The position numbers and the translations under genes are program-made. Source: Streptomyces griseorubiginosus (lineage in GTDB: Bacteria; Actinomycetota; Actinomycetes; Streptomycetales; Streptomycetaceae). Taken from it: a stretch of DNA of 64,000 bases. Under the pieces are notes generated by a model that saw nothing but the letters and a program-made list of their open reading frames with translations, ran no database searches and was not told the DNA's origin. Below are positions 8,293-15,731 of the stretch, piece by piece. Numbering within the stretch: position 1 is the first letter of the stretch; every line of letters starts with the position of its first letter. The stretch is taken from the NCBI RefSeq assembly GCF_001514195.1, contig NZ_KQ948751.1, forward strand, positions 1 to 64,000, read 5' to 3'.

Positions 8293-9958
8293 GGGGCCAC
8301 CCCGCGGGGACGGGGAGCAGGACATGCGCCGGCTAGTCGCCTACCTGCCGGTGAGACCATCCCTGCAGGCGCGGGGAGCAGGAGGGTTTGTGGTGGGCCC
8401 TCTGCGCAGCTCTGGGATCATCCCCGCGGGCGCGGGGAGCATTGGTCCTTGTAGATCGTACCGACGATGGTTGCGGGACCATGCCCGCGGGTGCGGGAAG
8501 CAGCGCGGCACGTTCTCCGCCCCGGCGAACGCCGCGGGACCATCCCCGCGGGCGCGGGGAACAGCCGGACAGGGCGTCTTCTGGCTCCTCGATGATGGGA
8601 CCATCCCCACGGACGCGGGGAGCAGGGCCGATGTCCTCCCCCGTCGGTCTCAGGTCCCGGGACCATCCCCACGGTAGCGTGGAGCAGTTGGCCTTAGCCG
8701 CCTCGATCTGAGACTGCCAGGTACCATCCCCGCGGGTGCGAGGAGCAGCCGCTGCCCAGCAGCCGCCTCTCCCGTGACGTGGGACCATCCCCGCGGGCGC
8801 GGGGAGTAGACCCTCATCGGCGAGACGAACTTCATAACCTCGGGACCAGCCCCACGGGGTGTGGGGAGCAGCTGAGGAGCCATCACGTGCCGGCCGGCCG
8901 CTGACGGTAAGGCCGGCAAAGTGCGCCTCGCGCAAGTCCTCCCAACTCCGGCAAGGTGGTCGGCGCTCTCACAGGTGCGGGCCCGGTACGCGCGCACGGC
9001 ATCGGCGACAGCGGGCTCCAACAGCTGCTGGGAGCTGGCGACTTCGGGAGCCAGCCGTTCGCTTATCGAGGCCTCCATGGGTCAGGCGGGTGAGTGCTTC
9101 AACGGTAGCGCTGGCGGCACCTGGAGAGGAGCGGGTCGGCTGGCAGGCCAACCTTGGGACCATCCCGGGCGCGGGGAGCAGAGGCCCTTGACTGCGCCGG
9201 ACCATCTGGGCTGCGGGCCATCCCCGCGGGTGCGGGAAGCATCTGATCTCCAAGACCCAGGACATGACGAAGAAGGGACCATCCCCGCAGGCGCGGGGAG
9301 CAGGCGTCCGCGGCCGTGCCGTTGAGCCCGTCGTGGGGACCATCCCCGCGGGCGCAGGGAGTAGAGCGGCCCACTGCTGCGGGGGACCATCCCCCGCGGG
9401 CGCGGGGAGCAGGCAGCCCATTCGGCAGGCGGCCGGTTGTGAACGGGATCATCCCCGCAGGCGCGGGGAGCAGCCCATATACGGGCCGACGGCGGAGAGC
9501 CTGGAGGGGCCATCCCTGCTGACGGGGGGAGCAGTCTTCGCCGAGCGTCTGGGCGTTGACGACGCCGGGGCCATCCCCTCGGGCGCGGGGAGCAGTACGT
9601 CTTGCGCCGGTCGTACGGGACGTCGTTGGGACCATCCCCGCAGACGCGGGGAGCAATCAGCCGCCCACTTCTTGAGGTCCCGGTAGGTGGGACCATCCCC
9701 ACAGGTGCGGGCAGCAGGCCGCAGCCAACGCGACCGTCATGTACTCCGCGGGACCATCCCCGCGGGCGCGGTGAGCAGCACCTGGTGGAGTCCGTCGCGG
9801 ATGCCGCCCCGGGGCCCTCCCGGTAGGTGCAGGGAGCAGAGCTGGAATCTGTTTTCCGTCGTCGGCGGCTCGGGACCATCCCCGCGGGCGCGGGGAGCAG
9901 GTGTGGATGCCCTGGGCGAGGAGCTGCTGCTGGGGACCATCCCCGCCAGCGCCGGAGT
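8293..9958 (-). CRISPR. type I-E CRISPR array 1, degenerate, 24 repeats
   Basis: About 24 repeats of 28-29 bp, period ~61 bp, at 8293, 8354, 8414, 8475, 8536, 8597, 8659, 8720, 8781, 8842, then after an interruption 9156, 9214, 9275, 9336, 9383, 9445, 9507, 9567, 9628, 9689, 9750, 9811, 9872, 9932. On the plus strand units start GGGACCATCCCCGCGG and end GCGGGGAGCAG, so the array reads on the minus strand (CTGCTCCCCGCG... GGGGATGGTCCC). Many repeats carry point changes or deletions, one spacer is cut to about 17 bp, and a decayed antitoxin splits the array at 8871-9155. It begins about 15 bp after cas6e on the same strand, leaving no space for a leader. Confidence 0.95.
8880..9069 (-). pseudogene. 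decayed antitoxin gene inside CRISPR array 1
   Basis: Reading leftward from 9069, the sequence matches the intact antitoxin at 21671-21907 (SERLAPEVASSQQLLEPAVA, DAVRAYRARTCESADHLAGV). The start codon is ATA instead of ATG, although the GGAGG site is kept, and an internal deletion removes the middle of the gene. About 70 bp of upstream flank is also homologous to the flank of the intact pair. CRISPR repeats lie on both sides with matching period, so the module has entered, or the array has grown around it. Confidence 0.8.
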
Positions 9959-9973
9959 GTTGGGAGATTGCGG

Positions 9974-10768
9974 TCATGGTGTCTGCCGGGCGGTGGGCGT
10001 GAGGGGTGCGAGGGTGATGAGGCCGCAGCCGTAAGCCTTGGCCCGGCCGATGCCCTGGGCGAGGGTGCGGCGCAGGGCTTGTGGGTCGGTGACTTCGAGT
10101 CGGCCGTCGAAGGTGACGGTGACGAGGTTGACTGGCTTGCCTTTCTTGGCCCCGTTGGGGTTTCGCGTTTTGTCGAAGGAGAGGGCTTTGTGGTCGTGGA
10201 CGGCCAGTTCGTAGCGGTCGCCGTGGTGCTCGTGTTTGCCGTGGTAGGTGGTGCCCCCTGGTAGCAGCCGCTGGTTGTCGGCCTTCTCGAGGATGCGGAA
10301 TCCGCAGCGCTCCTGGCGCTCGAGGAGCCACCTCATTTGATGGATGGGGGTGAGATGGGCGGTGATTTTGCGTGCCTCGTGGTCGTGGCGACGGATGGTG
10401 TGGACCGGATTTGCCGTCAGCCGGAAGGCCCATTGACCGCCCGCGCTCAGGCGGTCGAGAAAGGGCGCGTACGCCTTGGTCAGCCAACCGGGTTCCGGGG
10501 GGTCGGCTGTGGCCGCCGCGGGCCAGCCGGCCTGTTCCACGAGGTGGGTCAGGTCTGGGCGGTGGGGGCTGACGATGTAGAGGAGGACTTCGGCGCGGGC
10601 CTGGTGATCCAGGCGCCACAGGACCCGGGGCCCCTCTGGTGGTGGTGTGTCGCTGGGCAGCAGTGCGGGGAATGAGGACATGACCGCGGCGTGCATGCTC
10701 TGCGGCGAGGACAGCAGGCGCCTGGCGCCGGGCCGGGCGGTGTTCAGGCGGAAGCGGGTGAGGAACAT
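9974..10768 (-). CDS. cas6e: CRISPR pre-crRNA endonuclease Cas6e
   Basis: A 264-residue Cas6e/CasE, the RNase that cuts the repeat hairpin and stays bound to the 3' end of the crRNA in Cascade. It has two ferredoxin-like halves. An N-terminal histidine (H26 in QSMHAAV) sits where the general-base His of E. coli Cas6e lies, and the C-terminal glycine-rich loop GIGRAKAYGCGLITL is the family signature. It is longer than E. coli CasE (199 aa) but normal for actinobacteria. ATG shares one base with the cas5e stop. It is the last cas gene, immediately upstream of array 1. Confidence 0.96.
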   Translation of the reverse strand: MFLTRFRLNTARPGARRLLSSPQSMHAAVMSSFPALLPSDTPPPEGPRVLWRLDHQARAEVLLYIVSPHRPDLTHLVEQAGWPAAATADPPEPGWLTKAYAPFLDRLSAGGQWAFRLTANPVHTIRRHDHEARKITAHLTPIHQMRWLLERQERCGFRILEKADNQRLLPGGTTYHGKHEHHGDRYELAVHDHKALSFDKTRNPNGAKKGKPVNLVTVTFDGRLEVTDPQALRRTLAQGIGRAKAYGCGLITLAPLTPTARQTP

Positions 10769-11484
10769 CAGCTGTTCTCGTCCTCCAGTGCATCGAACGG
10801 GTCATGCGGCAGTGGAGCTGGCGCGGCTCCGGGCAGCGGCACGGTGGTGGTAACGACAGTGCGCAGGGTGTGGCGTCGGTGTGCGGCGGCGAAGCTGAGG
10901 GGCTGGTCGGGCAGGGTATTGGCGGCGCCGTGTTCGTGGGCGGCTGCTTCCCGCAGGACGGTCAGTGTCTGGGGCGGGCGGGAGCGTTGCTGTCTGCGGT
11001 ACCAGGCGGAGGCCTGCCAGGGCACGTGCTCAAGGACATCCTCCAGGGTGCCCTCGTGAAGGCCGAGTTCGAGGGGTTGGGCGGGTGGGCAGGAACGGCG
11101 GCCGAGGAAGGGCGGATAGACCGGGGCACGGAGCGCGGCGTCGAGTGCGGTGAGCAGGGTGTGGTCGCCTTCCAGTGCGGCGACGAAGGCGGCGTCGGCG
11201 AGGTAGAAGCGTTCCGACAGCGGCATGGATTTTCCGGTGGCGCCGTGGTGTGCGGTGTGGAAGTCGCGGATGCGGGTGCCGGGCTGGTCGATGCGCACGC
11301 CGAAGCGCAGGGCGGCCAGCGGGGCCAGCCTCGCCTGGTCGTCGCGGTCGATTCCCTGCGCGGCGGCGAGCAGCCCGATGACGGCGCTTTTGGTGGGTGC
11401 GGACTCGGTGGTGCGGCGGGTGAAGCGGGAGGAGGCCCCCCAGGATTGCAGGGGGCCGGCCAGCCGCAGGGCGAGCACGCTCAT
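10768..11484 (-). CDS. cas5e: Cascade subunit Cas5e (CasD)
   Basis: A 238-residue Cas5e, which caps the 5' handle of the crRNA in the type I-E complex. The N-terminus LALRLAGPLQSWGASSRF and the downstream APTKSAVIGLLAAAQGI are diagnostic for Cas5e; RERF-type strands follow in the first half. The Pro-rich tail (residues ~210-238) is variable. ATG lies in a four-base overlap with cas7e, so it is translationally coupled. No lesion is seen. Confidence 0.96.
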   Translation of the reverse strand: MSVLALRLAGPLQSWGASSRFTRRTTESAPTKSAVIGLLAAAQGIDRDDQARLAPLAALRFGVRIDQPGTRIRDFHTAHHGATGKSMPLSERFYLADAAFVAALEGDHTLLTALDAALRAPVYPPFLGRRSCPPAQPLELGLHEGTLEDVLEHVPWQASAWYRRQQRSRPPQTLTVLREAAAHEHGAANTLPDQPLSFAAAHRRHTLRTVVTTTVPLPGAAPAPLPHDPFDALEDENS

Positions 11485-12674
11485 GCGGGCTGCTCCAGCC
11501 GTTCGACAACGGCCTGGCCGACGGCGGTGATCAGTTCGGTGAGGGTATCGGACTCGGTGCCGAGGTCGGCGAGTTTGAGGGTGTTGGGTCCGACGCGCAG
11601 GATCCAGGTGAGGGTCGTGTCCTGTTGGCCGTAGGCGCGTTCGATGTCGGGGATGTAGGCGGCGAGCCGGTCGGCGGCTTCCCGTACGTGGCCGCCTTGG
11701 TCGCCGCGGATTGGGTCCTCGAAGGCGGCGACGAAGCTGATGGGGCGGGTGGTGCGGAGCTTGACGATGACGGCGTCGGGCAGGGTGTGATGCCCGAATG
11801 TGTTGATCTTCCCGGTGGGCAGGGAGGCGATGAAGCCGTGGATGAACGCCTCCAGCGCGCGCCGTACCGGCTCGGTGCGGGGTTCGTCTTCGCGCAGGCC
11901 GTGGCCGAGGTTGGCGGCGAGCTGATGCACGCCCAGGGCCGCATACCGGTAGAGGGTGGCGGAGTTGAAGTCGATGGTGCCGATCATCCCGGCTCCGGTC
12001 TCTTCCTCGGTGTTCTCGTCGTCGACGGCGGTGTAGTAGTCGGACTCGGTCTCCACCCGGTGGACGCTGATGGCGTGGGCGACCTGGACGGCGGCGTCGA
12101 CGTTGAAGTCGGCGGCGTCGGCGACCATCCGGCCGAACAGGGCGATGTCGACGGAGTGGCGGCTGTCGGCGAGGTCCTTGGCCCGGTCCTTGTTCTTCTT
12201 GTCCTTGAAGAAGGCCGTGATGTCGCCGGCTCCCTCGAGGGCGAGGCGGGCCAGACCGTCGACCTGCCGGGCACTCAGGAAGACCAGGTACTTCGCCTCC
12301 GGCGCCGGAGCAGCCCCGGATTCCTTGGCCGCATCGGCCTTGCGCTTGGGCACTTCGGTCTTCAGGCCGGCCGCCTTCACCGTCTCGTCCGCGATCGTGA
12401 GCGCCTGCTCATCGTCGAGGGCGGCATCGAGTGCGGTGATCCGCCGGGCAATGACCTCCACGATCTTCTTGGTTCGCACGCCGAGCTCCTCGGGCTGCAG
12501 CAGCTGCTCGCCGGAGAAATGGGTGCGGGTGGCCCGCTTCCAGGCCTGGCTGGACACGCGGGCGCGCGGCACGCCGCCGTAGATGGCTGTTTTCGGGGCG
12601 CCGGTGTCGTCGCGGTTGAGGTTGCTGGGCGGGACGGTCTGCAGGGCGTGTACGTCCAGGAAGATGCGGGTCAC
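11481..12674 (-). CDS. cas7e: Cascade backbone subunit Cas7e (CasC/Cse4)
   Basis: A 397-residue Cas7e, present in six copies along the crRNA in E. coli Cascade. The first 50 residues (MTRIFLDVHALQTVPPSNLN, then RDDTGAPKTAIYGGVPRARV, SSQAWKRATR) are the strongly conserved RNA-binding start of the family; a central Lys/Asp-rich insertion (about residues 110-180) forms the thumb. GTG start overlaps the cse2 stop by four bases. The gene is complete. Confidence 0.97.
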   Translation of the reverse strand: MTRIFLDVHALQTVPPSNLNRDDTGAPKTAIYGGVPRARVSSQAWKRATRTHFSGEQLLQPEELGVRTKKIVEVIARRITALDAALDDEQALTIADETVKAAGLKTEVPKRKADAAKESGAAPAPEAKYLVFLSARQVDGLARLALEGAGDITAFFKDKKNKDRAKDLADSRHSVDIALFGRMVADAADFNVDAAVQVAHAISVHRVETESDYYTAVDDENTEEETGAGMIGTIDFNSATLYRYAALGVHQLAANLGHGLREDEPRTEPVRRALEAFIHGFIASLPTGKINTFGHHTLPDAVIVKLRTTRPISFVAAFEDPIRGDQGGHVREAADRLAAYIPDIERAYGQQDTTLTWILRVGPNTLKLADLGTESDTLTELITAVGQAVVERLEQPA

Positions 12675-13363
12675 GAGGCGTCCTTGTCACGGTCCGGGCT
12701 GCTGACGGTGTCGTTGGCGGTGGTGGCGTTGTTGCCGGGGGCGGGGTGTTCGTGTTCCTGGCGGGCATGGAAGGAGCGGCCCCACTCACGGCGGACCCGG
12801 TCGGCGCCCGCGGGCCACTGCCACGCGTACAGCTGCCCGGCGAGCAGGCCGTAGTCGAGGGGGATGTCCGCGCGGCGCAGCAGCACAACCAGGTCCCGCA
12901 GCCGCTGGGACAGCGAGGTGAGATCGGCTGCCAGCCCGGCGCGCACCAGGCGCTTACGGATGGGCTCATCGATACCGTCCGGCGGCATCAGACGCCGCAC
13001 GGCCGCACCCAGGCCGGCTGGCCGCCGGGCGGTGTGGGGGCGGTGCATGCGGGTGGGACGGGATTGCTGGTGCAGGGCCCACAGGGTGAGGGCTACGTGC
13101 AGGGCGTCTTCGGCGCGGACCAGTTCCTCCTCGCGCAGCGGCCGGACGCCGTCCAGGCGTGCGTGCAGCGCGGTGGTGTCGACCAGCGTCCACAAATCGG
13201 GGAGCTGGCCGGCGTCCCGGCCCGCGCCGCGCCGCAGACGTGCCAGTGCGGCCACGTCCTTGGGACGGTCGCGCAGGTAGCCCTCCTGCCAGGTGGTGAT
13301 GCGGGCAGCGGCCAGTTCGGCTACCCGCGCGCGGACGGTGGGTGGGTCGGTGGCGGTCATCAT
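12671..13363 (-). CDS. cse2: Cascade small subunit Cse2 (Cas11e, CasB)
   Basis: A 230-residue helical Cse2, the dimeric belly subunit that stabilises the non-target DNA strand in the R-loop. Conserved elements include RPKDVAALARLRRGAG near residue 33 and the basic helix RLMPPDGIDEPIRKRLVRAG. The C-terminal 25 residues are His/Asn/Asp-rich and probably disordered. It overlaps cas8e and cas7e by four bases on each side, placing it firmly in the cas operon. Confidence 0.95.
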   Translation of the reverse strand: MMTATDPPTVRARVAELAAARITTWQEGYLRDRPKDVAALARLRRGAGRDAGQLPDLWTLVDTTALHARLDGVRPLREEELVRAEDALHVALTLWALHQQSRPTRMHRPHTARRPAGLGAAVRRLMPPDGIDEPIRKRLVRAGLAADLTSLSQRLRDLVVLLRRADIPLDYGLLAGQLYAWQWPAGADRVRREWGRSFHARQEHEHPAPGNNATTANDTVSSPDRDKDAS

Positions 13364-15063
13364 GCGGGCACCTTCGGGTCGGTCATGGCCGGGTCGGATG
13401 GTGGCGGCGAGCCGTCGGCAGGGGACTGCTCCGAGCCGTTCGACCGGCCCAGCGCCTTAGCCAGGCGGCCGCGGAACCACCGGTCGGCCAGACCGGCGTT
13501 CAGCCACAGCGCGCCGCTCTTGGCGGGGATGGTCCTGCCCTGCCAGGCGGCCTGCCCGGCCTGGGCGATAAGGCGGTCCCCGAGCCGGCCGACCAGTTCG
13601 TGAACGCTCTGCTGCCAGACAGTGCGCTGCTCGAACGGGTCACCGGCGTCCGCAAGACCGGCAAGCCAGGCACGGTAGGGATTCTCCAGAGCGGCGAAGC
13701 CCAGGTCCCGGGCCGCCGCCCGGGCCCCCTCTCCCTCGGAGCCGGCCGCGCGGGACAGATCGGTGGCCAGATCCCCCAGGACGCGCACCGCCTGGTCGGC
13801 GTCCTCGGCGGCGCCGATCGCCTGGCGGGCATACGTGCGCTCCTGGCGGTGCAGCAGCAGCACCGGCATCGCCAGATGGTCATCCACCAGGTCGTCGATC
13901 ACGGACTGCTGGGTCCCGTACGAAGCGCCGATCACGCGGGCCCTGATGAGGAAGCCGCGCGGCAACTCCCCCTCAGTGACCAGCCGGGCGATCCACTCCA
14001 GCACCCCGGGCCGCAGATACGCAGCCGCCTCTGCGCCCTGTCCCGCCTCCGCGCGGTCGGCGACCAGCGAGGCAACCCCCCGCCAGGCCGAGCGGACCGG
14101 ATCATGCTCGCGGGGCAGATAGATGGGCGACTGGCGCAGCTTCTTCTCCTGCGCCTGGCTGCGCCGCCAGGCTGTCATCGGCTCCCGCCGGTGCATATTG
14201 CGCGAGGCGAGCGGATCCCCGTAGCCCAGCACCACCCCAGTGACGCCGTCCTGGTCGTAGTGCAGGCGCAGCCGGCGCGACTGCCACGTGTACACGTCGC
14301 GCACCCCGATGGGCGTGCGCTCGCCGCCTGACGGCCCGCACGGCTCACGCCGCCAGGCCGGCCGGTCACCTGCCGTGAACTCCAGGGTGTCGGTGTCGGC
14401 CGCGATCAGATTCAGCAGCAGCGTCTCGCGCAGGCTGTCGCCCTCCGCGAAGACACCGCCAAGACCGCCCGCCCACCCAGTGCCCAGCGGATACACCTTG
14501 CCGCCCTTGACCCGGTCGTCCCCGACCGCACCGGACTTGATGCCCGAGGTGTCGTAGGCGTGAGCGTGTACGACCCAGCGGGCCGCCTCGGCAAAGGTCA
14601 GACGCTCCACCGTCGGCATCCGCGCGGTGAAGAACGGCTCCCCGTTGGGCACATCGGCCACGATCCGGTTGAGGGAGAACACCTCGTCCTTCGCCGTCCG
14701 CAGCCCGGCCGTCTGCAAGAACGGGGCGACCGGGTCCAGGAGGTTGAAACTCTCACGGTGCGCATCCAAGTACGCGCCCACCGCGATGAAACACTGCGGG
14801 TCGGCCCACAAGTCGGCCCAGCCCTCCAGATCGTCCGGGCCGTCGAGGGCGTCATGGGTGATGGCCAGCAGCAGGCGTATCAGCGCGAATTCCTGCGTCG
14901 GTAGATCCCCGACGATGCGGCGCACCGTGCCGGCCTGCGCGAACACCTGACGCAGCGACAACTGCACCTGCCGGCCATCATCGGTGAGGACGTCGATCCA
15001 CGGCTGGCTGGTCAGATCAAATAACGGAACACCGGCCGTGCCCTCCCCCGGCGGTTCAGTCAC
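13360..15063 (-). CDS. cas8e: Cascade large subunit Cas8e (CasA/Cse1)
   Basis: A 567-residue Cse1, which reads the PAM and recruits Cas3. The N-terminus carries FDLTSQPWIDVL and the GDLPTQEFALIRLLLAITHD helix typical of the family; the C-terminal four-helix bundle lies after about residue 380. It starts at GTG 15063, six bases after GGAGG. That ribosome site lies inside a 67-bp copy of the cas3 3' end (15060-15128), so in the ancestral arrangement cas3 ended directly on this start (GTGACTGA). The upstream insertion now separates it from cas3, so it must have another promoter or rely on read-through. Confidence 0.96.
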   Translation of the reverse strand: MTEPPGEGTAGVPLFDLTSQPWIDVLTDDGRQVQLSLRQVFAQAGTVRRIVGDLPTQEFALIRLLLAITHDALDGPDDLEGWADLWADPQCFIAVGAYLDAHRESFNLLDPVAPFLQTAGLRTAKDEVFSLNRIVADVPNGEPFFTARMPTVERLTFAEAARWVVHAHAYDTSGIKSGAVGDDRVKGGKVYPLGTGWAGGLGGVFAEGDSLRETLLLNLIAADTDTLEFTAGDRPAWRREPCGPSGGERTPIGVRDVYTWQSRRLRLHYDQDGVTGVVLGYGDPLASRNMHRREPMTAWRRSQAQEKKLRQSPIYLPREHDPVRSAWRGVASLVADRAEAGQGAEAAAYLRPGVLEWIARLVTEGELPRGFLIRARVIGASYGTQQSVIDDLVDDHLAMPVLLLHRQERTYARQAIGAAEDADQAVRVLGDLATDLSRAAGSEGEGARAAARDLGFAALENPYRAWLAGLADAGDPFEQRTVWQQSVHELVGRLGDRLIAQAGQAAWQGRTIPAKSGALWLNAGLADRWFRGRLAKALGRSNGSEQSPADGSPPPSDPAMTDPKVPA

Positions 15064-15128
15064 GGGTCACCTCCAAGCCATCAGTGCGGCTGTAACGGAG
15101 GTGGAAGCCTGCCAGAGAGGTCTGACAT
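15060..15128. repeat. 67-bp direct repeat, copy 1 (duplicated cas3 tail)
   Basis: Nearly identical to 15749-15817 (a few mismatches). On the minus strand it encodes CQTSLAGFHLRYS then TDGLEVTRD and stop, i.e. the last ~23 codons of a cas3 gene ending on the cas8e start. Beyond the upstream boundary the frame meets stops at once, so only the tail is present. It carries the GGAGG ribosome site of cas8e. Confidence 0.9.
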
Positions 15129-15327
15129 CCCGGCCGGGCAGACGAACCGCAATATCAGCCGAGTCATCAGATGCCCTCGATGAGCTCTGACTGCCCCTCA
15201 CGCACAGGTCCATGACCAGGCATGTTGTTCCAACGCGGGCTTTGGAGTACCGCATGGAGTCTCCGATCCTCTAGAGTGCGCTCACTCATTCAGCAACAGT
15301 CTGAAGGAAGTAAGGAGTTGGAGAGGG

Positions 15328-15546
15328 TTGAATGGTTGGATTCGGTGGATCCTGGTGACAACCGCTGTTGTCGTGATCTTCTGGTTAGGCCTCATGCTGG
15401 GCCGCTGCCTCCCGTTGGGAGGTGCTGAAGACGAAACCGCCAGATGGAGCGTGGCCACAGCTCTAGCGGGTTCGATCTCGGCTGTAGCGGGTCTGCCTCT
15501 GGCCCGGTGGGCTGAGGGAAGCCGTTGGCCGTCGAAAGACGCCTGA
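15328..15546 (+). CDS. small membrane protein in the cas3-cas8e insertion
   Basis: A 72-residue product from a TTG start preceded by AAGGAGTTGGAGAGGG. Residues 4-26 (WIRWILVTTAVVVIFWLGLM) form a transmembrane helix, and a second weaker hydrophobic stretch lies at ~45-60. No family is recognised. It is the only plus-strand gene inside the 620-bp segment between the two 67-bp repeats, opposite to the cas operon. It could be a cargo gene or a chance frame; codon choice is compatible with coding. Confidence 0.45.
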   Translation: MNGWIRWILVTTAVVVIFWLGLMLGRCLPLGGAEDETARWSVATALAGSISAVAGLPLARWAEGSRWPSKDA

Positions 15547-15623
15547 ACCAGTCTGTGCACCGTGCATGCGTACGCCAAGGCCGAGCCGAAACGCTCAGAT
15601 GCGCTTCACGTACCATGCGATCG

Positions 15624-15710
15624 CTGCTCCCCGAATGCGGGGATGGTCCCAGTCTGAAGGACGTGCTGGGCGAGACGTTCCACTGCTCCCCGCGCCAGCG
15701 GGGATACCCA
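15624..15710 (+). CRISPR. two-repeat mini CRISPR array between cas8e and cas3
   Basis: A repeat at 15624-15650 (CTGCTCCCCGAATGCGGGG then ATGGTCCC) and another at 15683-15710 (CTGCTCCCCGCGCCAGCGGG then GATACCCA) flank a 32-bp spacer (15651-15682). The second repeat has the GCGCCAGCG stem seen in E. coli type I-E repeats rather than the GCACGCGCG of array 2. A broken repeat-like CTGCTCTGCACGGG follows 30 bp later and now encodes the last residues of Cas3. It reads opposite to the cas genes. Confidence 0.8.
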
Positions 15711-15731
15711 CATCACCAGGGGCCCGCGTTG

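Noticed and set aside
8333..9879. Long open frames across array 1 (Arg/Gly/Pro-rich proteins of 140-380 residues on both strands)
   Set aside because: They are translations of CRISPR repeats; the peptides repeat with the 61-bp period and have no start signals.
10804..14331. Long plus-strand frames opposite cas5e, cas7e, cse2 and cas8e
   Set aside because: Gly/Val/Arg-rich antisense shadows of clearly conserved cas genes.
15067..15255. 62-codon minus-strand frame upstream of cas8e
   Set aside because: It overlaps the duplicated cas3 tail in a different frame and lacks a ribosome site.
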